Assembly: GCA_002431945.1 (NCBI GenBank)
Contig: DJET01000044.1
Location: 1 to 16,981 of the forward strand
Direction: 5' to 3'
Length of the DNA: 16,981 bases
Source of the DNA: Ruminococcaceae bacterium UBA5891
Lineage (GTDB): Bacteria; Bacillota; Clostridia; Oscillospirales; Acutalibacteraceae
Shown here piece after piece: positions 6,877 through 14,358 of the stretch. Both the position numbers and the translations under genes were made by a program. The notes under the pieces were generated by a model. It had not been told where the DNA came from, searched no databases, and saw only the letters and a list, made by a program, of their open reading frames with translations. Position 1 is the stretch's first letter. Each line of letters starts with the position of its first letter.

Positions 6877-7383
6877 TTAATTTAAGGTAACGGTAACTCT
6901 ACCGATTACCGTATCAGCAAGCGTTTCGCTGCTCAAAGCGCCGGAAACGGTCAGTGTATCCGAACCGTGAGGGGCATTGCTTATATCTGTACCAACGGCA
7001 GTAGCAAGGCTTAATTCACCTTTTTCGAATTTTCCCGCAATGTCGGTATAATTATCTGCAGCAGTGTAGCTAAGCTTTGCGGTAACAGCGGTGTTGGAGT
7101 GGTTTGTAACGGTTACGGTATTGCCTTTAGGCGACCAGCTTGCGTCATATTTATGGGTATCGGGATCCCATGCGCCGTCGTTATAGGTGAAGCTCATTTC
7201 GCCCCAGGTAATATCTACACTGTAAACGATTGTTGCAGAATCACCCGCACTATAAGTAGCCTTAACGTCCTTAACGGCGCTGCCGCCTTTGCCGATGGTA
7301 TCGGTATCGGCAGCAAATGCAGGAACAGAAGCTGCCGTAAGAGCCAAAGCAAAAGTAAGAATAAGTGCAAAGATTTTTTTCAT
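6877..7383 (-). CDS. Small secreted protein: stand-alone copy of the giant surface protein's C-terminal module
   Basis: The protein has 168 residues; the ATG at 7383 is nine bases after AAAGGA. A signal peptide (MKKIFALILTFALALTAASVPAFA) should be cut after residue 24. Residues 55-168 are one domain: DITWGEMSFTYNDGAWDPDTHKYD, then N-x-VTVTN and an SYTAAD region, and finally VIGRVTVTLN. It aligns along its length with the last 115 residues of the giant protein upstream (TITWSEMSFTYTDGVWDPETH ... TVGRVTVYLW). The domain looks like an all-beta sandwich and has no catalytic motif I can name. With no anchor, the protein is presumably released or held by partners. A binding or assembly unit of the surface complex is an inference. 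It is the third gene of the cluster. Confidence 0.85.
   Translation of the reverse strand: MKKIFALILTFALALTAASVPAFAADTDTIGKGGSAVKDVKATYSAGDSATIVYSVDITWGEMSFTYNDGAWDPDTHKYDASWSPKGNTVTVTNHSNTAVTAKLSYTAADNYTDIAGKFEKGELSLATAVGTDISNAPHGSDTLTVSGALSSETLADTVIGRVTVTLN
7160..7212. repeat. Direct DNA repeat, copy 1 (shared C-terminal module)
   Basis: This 53-base stretch aligns without gaps to 8352-8404 with roughly 44 identical bases by eye. It encodes the ITWxEMSFTYxDGxWDPxT core of the module in the small secreted protein. Conservation at the nucleotide level suggests a fairly recent duplication or gene conversion between the two genes. Confidence 0.75.
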
Positions 7384-7420
7384 AATTTTTCATCCTTTCG
7401 GTGTAATTGTTATTTATATC

Positions 7421-7479
7421 AACCCTGCGGCTGTGCTCCGCCTTTGCCGGAGCGCGGCTTTCGGGGTTAATAGCTTAAC
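7421..7479. other. Structured spacer between two surface genes
   Basis: The 101-base gap between the second and third surface genes contains nested inverted repeats. AACCCTG (7421-7427) pairs with CGGGGTT (7462-7468), including one G-U pair. Inside it GCTCCG (7435-7440) pairs with CGGAGC (7448-7453). A separate GTTAA-TAGC-TTAAC hairpin lies at 7466-7479 and competes with the outer stem. No U-run follows in the minus direction, so it is not an ordinary terminator. RNA processing, or different expression of the small gene, is possible. Confidence 0.35.
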
Positions 7480-7484
7480 GGTTG

Positions 7485-8060
7485 TTATTTTGTTACCGTA
7501 ACGGTTACGGGAATCTCGGCGTTCAGCGTAGCCCAGCGGTCGGTTGCCCTGTCGTAAAATGAAACTACGAATTTTCCGTCGTATACCCCTGCGGTAAGCT
7601 TTTTCTCCGCGCCCTCTGCCAGATCCAGCTCCGTCGCCTTTGTGCCGGGCGTCAGGCTGCCGGATTGCAGGATAACGGTATCGCTGATAACCAGCTGCAC
7701 TATGGCGTCCTGATTGGATTTGGCGGGATTGCCGAATACCAGTGAAGCCTTCCTTTTTGTCAGGTCAATATCCACCGTTTTTGAGTAGTTCAGGGATACT
7801 GCGCCGCCGCCATCGGGTGCTTCTAACTTCTTATCTGAATTATCGCCCGCAATGGGCTCCGCATTTGACTCGATCTTAGGCGGGATAGGCGTATCGCCCG
7901 ATGCCGGCGTTTTTTTCCTGCCGCGGTAATAAAGTGCGAAAGAGCTTACGCAAAATGTAATCAGAAGCAATAGCAGCAGAAGCAAAAGCAACAATAAAAG
8001 CCACCGCTTTTTCTTCTTTTCCTCTTTTTCGGGAGCGTTTTCAATTTTCTTTTCTTCCAT
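7485..8060 (-). CDS. Poly-leucine-anchored membrane protein with extracellular beta domain
   Basis: The protein has 191 residues; its ATG overlaps the giant gene's stop as TAATG (8062-8058), so translation is coupled. The N-terminus is short and Lys/Glu-rich (EKEEKKKKRW). The membrane helix at 21-44 starts with thirteen consecutive leucines. Then comes RGRKK, a Pro/Asp-rich linker (51-85) and a beta-rich domain (about 88-191). That domain contains SLVFGNPAKSNQDAIVQLVI, QSGSLTPGTKATEL and AGVYDGKFVVSFYD, ending in IPVTVTVT. I recall similar domains in small membrane proteins beside surface genes of gut Clostridia, but I know no function. It probably sits with the domain outside and may hold or display the giant partner, which lacks its own anchor. 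The Leu run is encoded by mixed codons. Confidence 0.83.
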   Translation of the reverse strand: MEEKKIENAPEKEEKKKKRWLLLLLLLLLLLLLITFCVSSFALYYRGRKKTPASGDTPIPPKIESNAEPIAGDNSDKKLEAPDGGGAVSLNYSKTVDIDLTKRKASLVFGNPAKSNQDAIVQLVISDTVILQSGSLTPGTKATELDLAEGAEKKLTAGVYDGKFVVSFYDRATDRWATLNAEIPVTVTVTK

Positions 8061-11000
8061 TATTTATTCCCCCAAAGGTAAACGGTTACCCTGCCTACGG
8101 TCTCAGCGTTCATATCGCGTTTCGGCTTGCCGTTAAGATTAAGCCAAGCGTATTTTTTATCCCCTGCGGGCAATGCCACGGGAGCTTCAATATCGGCGCC
8201 CTGTTCGTCTGCAAAGCTTCCGGCTACCGAATCGTCTTCCTGCGTATAAACAAAGGATACGGTAACCTCGCCCTCTCCCCCGTTCTCAACGGTAATCATA
8301 TTTCCGTCGGTGCTGTCTGCCTTCCATTCTCCTATCGGGCAGTCGTGGGTTTCGGGATCCCATACGCCGTCTGTGTAGGTGAACGACATTTCGCTCCAGG
8401 TAATGGTAACGGATATTATCTGCCTTTCCTCATAGCCGCAAACCTCACAGGTGCGCTTGCCGTCTGCCCATTCGCCGAAGATATGGTCGGCCGGAGCGTC
8501 GGTGCTGTCGCAGTTTGCGCACTTTTTCCTATGCCCGTTCTCGTCGGTCACCCAAGTGCCGTTTTCGTAATCATGGTCCCCGTATGATATTTCTTCAAAG
8601 GTTGTGTAGTCGCACCGCGAGCAGGTGTCATAAGCATTATAGCCCTTTTCCGTGCAGGTTGCGGCTTTTGCTTCATGATGTATAATATCGTGGTTATTGG
8701 GATTGATCTCGCCGTACTCGGCACCGCAGACCGCGCATTTTGCCTTTTCGGTACAGGTTGCCTCGCCGCCGTAATGGGCGACGTGCGTCCAATGCGCATA
8801 CAAGGTATATATGCTGCCTACCGCCGTACCGCTTGTGACCTTTGTTCCGCCTGAGGCTGCCGTGTACCAACCGTCGAAAGCGTATCCGTCCCTGCTTAGG
8901 CTTGGCAGTTCGTTATATTTTCCGTCCTTGGCAAGCTTCAGCACTGTGCTATCGCCGTCCGTCAGCGCATATACGGTTACGGAATCCGTGCCCTGATTGC
9001 CAGCCGCGTCGGCGGCGGTCACTGTATAAACGCCGCCCTTTGTCACGGTAAACGAAGCGGTGTATTCGCCGCCTCCCAAATCGGTTACGGAAAGCTTCTC
9101 GCCGTTTTTCGCGGCCGCGGATAATGCCTTGGCTTCGTAAATTCCTACCTCTACGTCAAGGCTTGCTTTATCGGCCGTATCGTCTGTGTAAAGCCGCACG
9201 TCCGGTGCTATGCCGTCCACATTTTCCGTAACTTCAATTTCCTTAGATACGAAATGCCCTGCCGCGTCGGTAACAACCACCATATAGCTGCCGGCCTCTG
9301 TCAATATAAAGCTGCCGGTAAGGTCGGTTGTTTCCGCTCCGTCAGGCAGGCGGACCGTTACATTGCTGTTGCCGTTTGGGCTTACGGAATAGGAATAGGT
9401 AACGCCGTTTGCCGCAGTGCTTTTCTTAGTAACAGTAAGAGTTGGCGCATTCAGGTTAACGGTATAAGATTTTGATTTTTTGCTTGCGCTGCTGTTCCCC
9501 ACATTGTCAGTGGCGGTAACGGTGAGCGTATGCGTACCCGTAGAGTTAGGGCAGACGGTGGAATAGGTACCGTCCCCGTTATCGGTAACAGCAGCGTCGG
9601 CAGTGCCCCATTTCGCCGTGACGGTATTAACGCCGGAGCCGCCGTCGGCAACCGAAAATGTAAGCCTTACCCGCTCAGTATAGGAGCCTCTGTCAAGGTC
9701 GTTTATAGTGATAGTCGGCGCGGTCGTATCAATTCTGCTTACCACCGCCTGCCGCACCATAGTTTCGCCGTTATGGGTAAGCGTAAAGGTATACACTCCG
9801 TTGGCAGCTGCAGTGTAGGTGAATCTTGTGCCGCTGCTTCCTATTATCTGCGTAGAACCGTCCGGTTTTGTTACCTTTACATTTACGTCTGTTGGCATTC
9901 GCGTTATGTTGATGCTCCGCGTCTTCGCCCAAGCGGTATTATCCGTACTTACCATCAGTTCCAAAGATGAAGCCGCGCCCGTTCCGGAGGACGGGACCGT
10001 TACACTCTTATATGCCGTTACCGTCAGCCCGTCGCTGTTAGTGGCGCGGGCATGAAGATAATATGTACCGGAGTTGCGTGCGGTTTTAGCAGTAGCGCTT
10101 GACGTACTGCCCGCAACAGTCCAGCCGGAGGTAGGCAGCGTTTTAGAGGTGCTCCAGGCATATTCTAACTTAACCGCGTTTGCAGCGGTAATCTTGCCTG
10201 TAAGCGCACCGTTTGAATTAGTAAGGCTTGTAACGCTTACGGTGGGCGCGGCTGCTGTTCCTACCGATACATTGGCGCTTTTCGTACCGGTTTCTATATG
10301 CTCTGTGCCGGTGTCGCTGCTCATATCCTTAATCTGCGAGCTGCAGTCTATTTTAGTCAGCGTAATCGGAGACACGGCGTTCTCCGGAACCGTTCCGGTA
10401 AAGTAAAGCACGTTGGTATCGGCACCGCCTGCATAATTGAATGTTCCCCAGCTTGTGGTGATAACGGAGCTGCTGCTAAGACTGCTGTTGGCGCTGTCTA
10501 CAATCTCATCAAAAATAAGGGAAAATGTCACGATGTCGCCCTTAAGATATTTTCCGCCCGCCATCGGCGCAACGCCTACTAACTGCGGCTCGCGGTTGTC
10601 ATACGGCAGGGCGTAGCTTGTTAAACCGTTTATCCACCAAATATCCTCACCGGCTCCCGAAGCGCTGAAATGAAGATAGCAAGGATCGTTAATACCGGGT
10701 CTTACATAATAGCTATCGCTCTGCCCAAGATTTTCAGTTTGTATGGGAGTTACCGCGCCGTTCCAATTTGTCGGTATACGGCTGTTCTCTCCTCCTCCGG
10801 ATTTTATGGACGGGAAGTTGTATAAATTTTGTTTATCACCCTGCCCCTGCTGAAAGGTGCACGCCCAAAGCTGTCCATCGATTGAGTTTACTGCGCCACC
10901 TGCTCCTACTTCGTAAAATTTATTTTCAAGCTGCTTGGTGCCGATATAAGCGTGTTCCCAACCGTCCTCTTCCTCATAAGCATACATCTCGTAACGGTAA

Positions 11001-12892
11001 AGCCACTGACTGCAGGTGCTTTTAATATATGAAAGGATATTTCCCGAATAATAGTCTGAAAGCGAGGTGGAGGTGTTGTAATTTGCTGTGCCGTATCTGT
11101 TCAGCATAAAATTAACATTGGTGTTTGTTGAGCCCTGTGCCTTCTTTGCGTCCGCAATTCGTTCGCCATTCTTACCGCTGTTGGTTTTTCCAATGTTTAC
11201 AATGGATTTTTCCGTACCGTAAATACTGCGGTCAATCGAATAGCTGCTGTTTTTTGCTATGGTTCGCGTTGCCTTAGCTGTCTTAACGGTTGCACCGCCC
11301 TCAACACGGTAAATTTCCAGCTGATATGTACGGTCGGCATTGGAATAGGCAGTGCCGCCCCAGCTTTTGTATACCTTATCTACGCCATACTCAGTTACAG
11401 TAACGGTCTGATTGGCGCTGCTGCCTGCTGCGAAGGTAACGGTACCGTATGTGTGATTAAAATGCGTGCCGCCGACGGCTGAGCCGTTTACCGTGCGGTA
11501 ATATACGGTCTGCTTGCCTTCTGTACCGCCGGTGCGGCTTATGGTAAAGGTATTGTTTTTGTTATTCTTAACAGAAAATGTGCCGTAAGCAGGCACCCCA
11601 ACACCGAAGGCGGCGCTGCTTGCACCGTATATCACGCTGCCGTCGCTTGCCTTGGCGTATGCGCGGGCATAGTACTGCAAGCCCGCGGCAAGACTGCTTT
11701 TTGCCACGGAAGCGCTTAAAGCGCCGCCCTTGCTGCTGACTGCCTTGCTCGTTTTAACCGTACCGTCGTTTTTAGCCAGCGTCGGCATTGATATAACGCC
11801 GTAAACAAAGCCGGTTTCTGTATAATTAAGCCCGCCGGTATACTCCATTTTGGCGGACAGTGTAAAATTGCCCGTTCCCGTAACCGCAGCTTGTGAAAGC
11901 GCCGCCGGCTTCGGGAGTATATTTACCTTAAGCTCGGCGGTGGCAGTACCCTTGCTGTTTTCCGCCTTATAGGTAACGGTGTATACGCCGATAGTATTGC
12001 TGTCGGACGGAATTCCGGTAACGGTGAGATTTCCCTTGTAGGATTTAACAAAGCGTATGCCCCTCCACTCCGCCTGCTCAGGCAGAGTCTCCTCCTCGGT
12101 ATAATATACCTCATTACTAACCAGCTCGATTGAAGGATCGGGTATAACCACCTCCGGCTCCGGAATAACAGGAGCCTCAATCGCCATCTCATTATTGCTG
12201 CCCGTTCCTATCAGAACGCAGCGCGTCCATATTTCGCCCGGAGCGACGGTTGCATTCCAGGAATAGGCAAGACCGCTGTCTTTCGTAAACATATTTTCCG
12301 GACCGCGATCTGTCATATCGGTAAAACAGTTTCTATAGCTTTCGTAGAAAATGCCGTACCACAGCGTATCGCAGGAGGTGGCAACAAGCTTAAAGGCATA
12401 GTCGTTTTTCGGGCTACCGGACATATTAAGCGTATTTCCGCCCGATACCTCCGCCCATATGGGCGCTTTGTCGTTATTATCGATCATAACGTCGGCGTGG
12501 CTGCCTACATTAACCGTGTGGGAACCGACGCCGCTGTTTGTCAGGGTGTACCGCACCTTGATATAGTTATCGTTCTCTGCTTCTATATCCACGTCAAGCC
12601 GCAAACCCGCCGCAATAAGGTTTGAGGGATTTTTCTGCTTAGTGCCGCCGTCCACACAAGCCACAGTTTGATAGCCTCTGTCCCTGTATGTGGTCTGATA
12701 TTCTCCGCTTGAATTCCTGCCGTTGATATTAAAGGAGGTGGCACCTGTCTTCCACGCAGTGATAGACGCGCCCGATACTCTTTCATCTGACTGCGTACTG
12801 CCGGCAGCCGCAGCCTTAGCGCGCAGCGGCACCGCAGTATACAGCAGGCACAGGCACATCACAGCACTTAAAATTCGTTTTCGAAAGGTCAT
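8060..12892 (-). CDS. Giant secreted multidomain surface protein (Calx-beta, Ig-like, Listeria-Bacteroides repeat, Cys-rich)
   Basis: I start at ATG 12892, ten bases after AAGGAG. An in-frame GTG at 12901 lies almost on top of that site. The result is 1610 residues. Residues 1-29 are a signal peptide (cut near AKA-AAAG). A unique N-terminal beta domain follows (about 38-235), then a Pro linker (PVIPEPEVVIPDP). Next come an Ig-like domain (253-325), an Fn3-like stretch (330-432) and a Calx-beta domain (about 435-545, YRTVNGSAVGGTHF ... YGTVTFAAG). A roughly 220-residue region is unassigned (546-765). Then follow an SbsA/Big_5-like domain (766-877), about five Ig-like domains (885-1310) and a Listeria-Bacteroides repeat (1312-1368, GYAFDGWYTAASGGTKVTSG). 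A Cys/His-rich ATCTEKG segment (1372-1490) precedes the C-terminal module (1493-1610). I see no LPXTG, membrane tail or catalytic triad. It is probably an adhesin or ligand-binding scaffold. Confidence 0.88.
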   Translation of the reverse strand: MTFRKRILSAVMCLCLLYTAVPLRAKAAAAGSTQSDERVSGASITAWKTGATSFNINGRNSSGEYQTTYRDRGYQTVACVDGGTKQKNPSNLIAAGLRLDVDIEAENDNYIKVRYTLTNSGVGSHTVNVGSHADVMIDNNDKAPIWAEVSGGNTLNMSGSPKNDYAFKLVATSCDTLWYGIFYESYRNCFTDMTDRGPENMFTKDSGLAYSWNATVAPGEIWTRCVLIGTGSNNEMAIEAPVIPEPEVVIPDPSIELVSNEVYYTEEETLPEQAEWRGIRFVKSYKGNLTVTGIPSDSNTIGVYTVTYKAENSKGTATAELKVNILPKPAALSQAAVTGTGNFTLSAKMEYTGGLNYTETGFVYGVISMPTLAKNDGTVKTSKAVSSKGGALSASVAKSSLAAGLQYYARAYAKASDGSVIYGASSAAFGVGVPAYGTFSVKNNKNNTFTISRTGGTEGKQTVYYRTVNGSAVGGTHFNHTYGTVTFAAGSSANQTVTVTEYGVDKVYKSWGGTAYSNADRTYQLEIYRVEGGATVKTAKATRTIAKNSSYSIDRSIYGTEKSIVNIGKTNSGKNGERIADAKKAQGSTNTNVNFMLNRYGTANYNTSTSLSDYYSGNILSYIKSTCSQWLYRYEMYAYEEEDGWEHAYIGTKQLENKFYEVGAGGAVNSIDGQLWACTFQQGQGDKQNLYNFPSIKSGGGENSRIPTNWNGAVTPIQTENLGQSDSYYVRPGINDPCYLHFSASGAGEDIWWINGLTSYALPYDNREPQLVGVAPMAGGKYLKGDIVTFSLIFDEIVDSANSSLSSSSVITTSWGTFNYAGGADTNVLYFTGTVPENAVSPITLTKIDCSSQIKDMSSDTGTEHIETGTKSANVSVGTAAAPTVSVTSLTNSNGALTGKITAANAVKLEYAWSTSKTLPTSGWTVAGSTSSATAKTARNSGTYYLHARATNSDGLTVTAYKSVTVPSSGTGAASSLELMVSTDNTAWAKTRSINITRMPTDVNVKVTKPDGSTQIIGSSGTRFTYTAAANGVYTFTLTHNGETMVRQAVVSRIDTTAPTITINDLDRGSYTERVRLTFSVADGGSGVNTVTAKWGTADAAVTDNGDGTYSTVCPNSTGTHTLTVTATDNVGNSSASKKSKSYTVNLNAPTLTVTKKSTAANGVTYSYSVSPNGNSNVTVRLPDGAETTDLTGSFILTEAGSYMVVVTDAAGHFVSKEIEVTENVDGIAPDVRLYTDDTADKASLDVEVGIYEAKALSAAAKNGEKLSVTDLGGGEYTASFTVTKGGVYTVTAADAAGNQGTDSVTVYALTDGDSTVLKLAKDGKYNELPSLSRDGYAFDGWYTAASGGTKVTSGTAVGSIYTLYAHWTHVAHYGGEATCTEKAKCAVCGAEYGEINPNNHDIIHHEAKAATCTEKGYNAYDTCSRCDYTTFEEISYGDHDYENGTWVTDENGHRKKCANCDSTDAPADHIFGEWADGKRTCEVCGYEERQIISVTITWSEMSFTYTDGVWDPETHDCPIGEWKADSTDGNMITVENGGEGEVTVSFVYTQEDDSVAGSFADEQGADIEAPVALPAGDKKYAWLNLNGKPKRDMNAETVGRVTVYLWGNK
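8352..8404. repeat. Direct DNA repeat, copy 2 (shared C-terminal module)
   Basis: This is the partner of 7160-7212, inside the giant surface gene, in the same orientation and frame. The rest of the two modules aligns only at the protein level, so this stretch is the most strongly conserved part. Confidence 0.75.
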
Positions 12893-12902
12893 ACGATCCA
12901 CG

Positions 12903-12908
12903 CTCCTT
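12903..12908 (-). promoter_or_regulatory. Ribosome binding site deciding the start of the giant surface gene
   Basis: AAGGAG on the minus strand (12908-12903) is one base from the upstream GTG (12901) but ten bases from ATG 12892. Only the ATG has workable spacing. Confidence 0.7.
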
Positions 12909-12979
12909 AAGTCCGTATATCCGCCGTCTTAGCGAAAAAGCGAAGGCTTTACAGCGGCAAAAATCTTTTATTTAATGAT

Positions 12980-13010
12980 ATTATAACACGTTCACCTATG
13001 AACGAAGCAA
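12980..13010 (-). promoter_or_regulatory. Extended -10 promoter of the surface cluster with palindrome in the spacer
   Basis: On the minus strand a perfect TATAAT (12985-12980) is preceded by TG one base upstream, an extended -10 box. TTGCTT (13010-13005) is a -35 candidate at a long 19-base spacing. The spacer contains a perfect 6-bp inverted repeat, CGTTCA-CCTA-TGAACG (12989-13004). It covers almost the whole gap between the boxes. A protein bound there would block RNA polymerase. The transcript leader would be about 80 bases. Confidence 0.55.
12989..13004. promoter_or_regulatory. Candidate operator, perfect palindrome CGTTCA-N4-TGAACG
   Basis: Both 6-base arms are exact complements around a 4-base centre. 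The position between the -35 and -10 boxes is typical of repressor sites. No regulator gene is found in this window, and I do not recognise the motif as that of a named repressor. Confidence 0.4.
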
Positions 13011-13078
13011 GTGCTTTTCGGAAATTTTTTACAGTAAAAACAGGAATTTAACAGCTTTTTAAAACGTTATCAATTAAA

Positions 13079-13107
13079 TTGCATTCTTATTGAATTTATG
13101 ATATAAT
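13079..13107 (+). promoter_or_regulatory. Candidate promoter of the dNTP triphosphohydrolase gene
   Basis: TTGCAT (13079-13084), a 17-base spacer and a perfect TATAAT (13102-13107) form the promoter. Transcription should begin near 13113-13115, only about ten bases before the ATG at 13124 and right at the upstream GTG (13115). The mRNA would thus have almost no leader, unless another promoter further upstream is used. Confidence 0.5.
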
Positions 13108-13123
13108 TCTTCGGGTGAATATA

Positions 13124-14320
13124 ATGCTGAATTACGAAAGGCTTTCCGATAACATTTCAAAACAAATAGAAAACGACCGAAGGAACGATAATCTTTCGGC
13201 ATTTGGATTTAACGAAGAAAACGCATTGCGCAGAAATAACGAAAGGGACAAGGCAAGCGCTATAAGAACCGCGTTTATAAGGGATACGGATAAAATCATT
13301 CATTGCCCGTATTTTAACCGTTATGCGGATAAAACGCAGGTGTTTTCGTTCTATAAAAACGACGATATATCCCACCGCATACTTCACGTACAGTTAGTAT
13401 CCCGTATAGCGCGCACGATAGGCAAGGCGTTATGCCTTAATCTTGATTTGATCGAGGCGATCGCGCTCGGTCACGATATAGGTCACACGCCGTTCGGTCA
13501 CGAGGGCGAGGAATTTCTTGACGAGCTGCTGTTTTCACACACGGGCAGGCATTTCAGCCACAATATTCAGTCGGTAAGGGTGCTTGATAAAATTTTCCCG
13601 TATAATATTACGCTTCAAACCCTTAACGGAATTGCCGCGCACGACGGCGAAATGGAGCTTTCCGAGTATCACCCTATACCGCTTGATAGCTTTGAAGAGT
13701 TTGACAGGCAGATAGAAGCATGCTTTGCGGATAAAAGGAACGTGCGAAAATTGGTTCCCGCAACTCTTGAGGGCTGCGTTATGCGGATATCGGATATTAT
13801 TGCATATCTCGGAAAGGACAGGCAGGACGCCGAACGGGCGCATATTGTTTCTAACGCCGAGTTTGAGGGCGGCGCTATCGGCTCGTACAATGCGGAAATA
13901 ATCAACAATCTTATAGTTAATATAGCAGAAAACAGCTACAAAAAGCCGTACATAAAAATGGACGATAAGCATTTTGCAGCGCTTAAAAAGGCAAAGGCGG
14001 ATAATTACGAGCTGATATATAAAAACGATTCGGTAAAATCGGCAATGCGAGAAACCGTAAAGCCTATGATGGCAAGGGTTTACGAAAAACTGCTTTCGGA
14101 TTTAGAAAACAAAAATTCGGCTTCGCCTATATTCACGCATCATATAAGCTTTGTAAATAAAGCGCATTACAAAAGGGATATTCCCTATGAAGAAACAGAG
14201 CCTAACCAGCTTGTAACAGATTATATAGCAAGTATGACCGACGATTATTTTGTGGATTTATATTCTTATCTTTTCCCGAACGACAAGCTGCAAATTGAGT
14301 ATAAGGGTTACTTCGAATAA
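13124..14320 (+). CDS. dgt: HD-domain deoxyguanosinetriphosphate triphosphohydrolase-like protein
   Basis: The ATG at 13124 has GGGTGA five bases upstream and gives 398 residues. GTG 13115 would add three. The enzyme family cleaves dNTPs to deoxynucleosides and tripolyphosphate and so adjusts the dNTP pool; it acts in the cytoplasm. Family marks seen: FNRYADKTQVF (65-75), then HRILHVQLVSRIAR (84-97) with the metal-ligand H88. The HD pair H117-D118 sits in GHDIGHTPFGHEGEEFLD. After that come HNIQSVRVLD and AAHDGE (171-176), supplying more of the metal site. The length fits the shorter dGTPase-like branch rather than the 505-residue E. coli Dgt. It stands alone between divergent and convergent neighbours. 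The exact nucleotide specificity cannot be told. Confidence 0.92.
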   Translation: MLNYERLSDNISKQIENDRRNDNLSAFGFNEENALRRNNERDKASAIRTAFIRDTDKIIHCPYFNRYADKTQVFSFYKNDDISHRILHVQLVSRIARTIGKALCLNLDLIEAIALGHDIGHTPFGHEGEEFLDELLFSHTGRHFSHNIQSVRVLDKIFPYNITLQTLNGIAAHDGEMELSEYHPIPLDSFEEFDRQIEACFADKRNVRKLVPATLEGCVMRISDIIAYLGKDRQDAERAHIVSNAEFEGGAIGSYNAEIINNLIVNIAENSYKKPYIKMDDKHFAALKKAKADNYELIYKNDSVKSAMRETVKPMMARVYEKLLSDLENKNSASPIFTHHISFVNKAHYKRDIPYEETEPNQLVTDYIASMTDDYFVDLYSYLFPNDKLQIEYKGYFE

Positions 14321-14358
14321 TTTACATTAACAAAAAATTCGGAGCCGAAAGGCGCGGC

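Noticed and set aside
6680..6880. Open frame of 66 codons on the plus strand across the MATE upstream region
   Set aside because: It runs through a promoter and a perfect hairpin, has no ribosome binding site, and its composition is random, with many Cys and Arg.
7486..7510. Palindrome-like GTTACCGTAACGGTTACGG near the end of the membrane-protein gene
   Set aside because: It is produced by the repeated Val-Thr codons of the VTVTVT C-terminus and lies inside coding sequence.
9530..9970. 146-codon plus-strand frame opposite the giant surface gene
   Set aside because: Antisense to the continuous 1610-residue frame, with Arg-rich low-quality sequence and no ribosome site.
8060..12892. Sortase-anchored (LPXTG) wall protein
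   Set aside because: The C-terminus ends in VGRVTVYLWGNK with no LPXTG, hydrophobic tail or basic end.
13535..13972. 145-codon minus-strand frame inside dgt
   Set aside because: Antisense to the conserved HD-domain enzyme, so a shadow frame.
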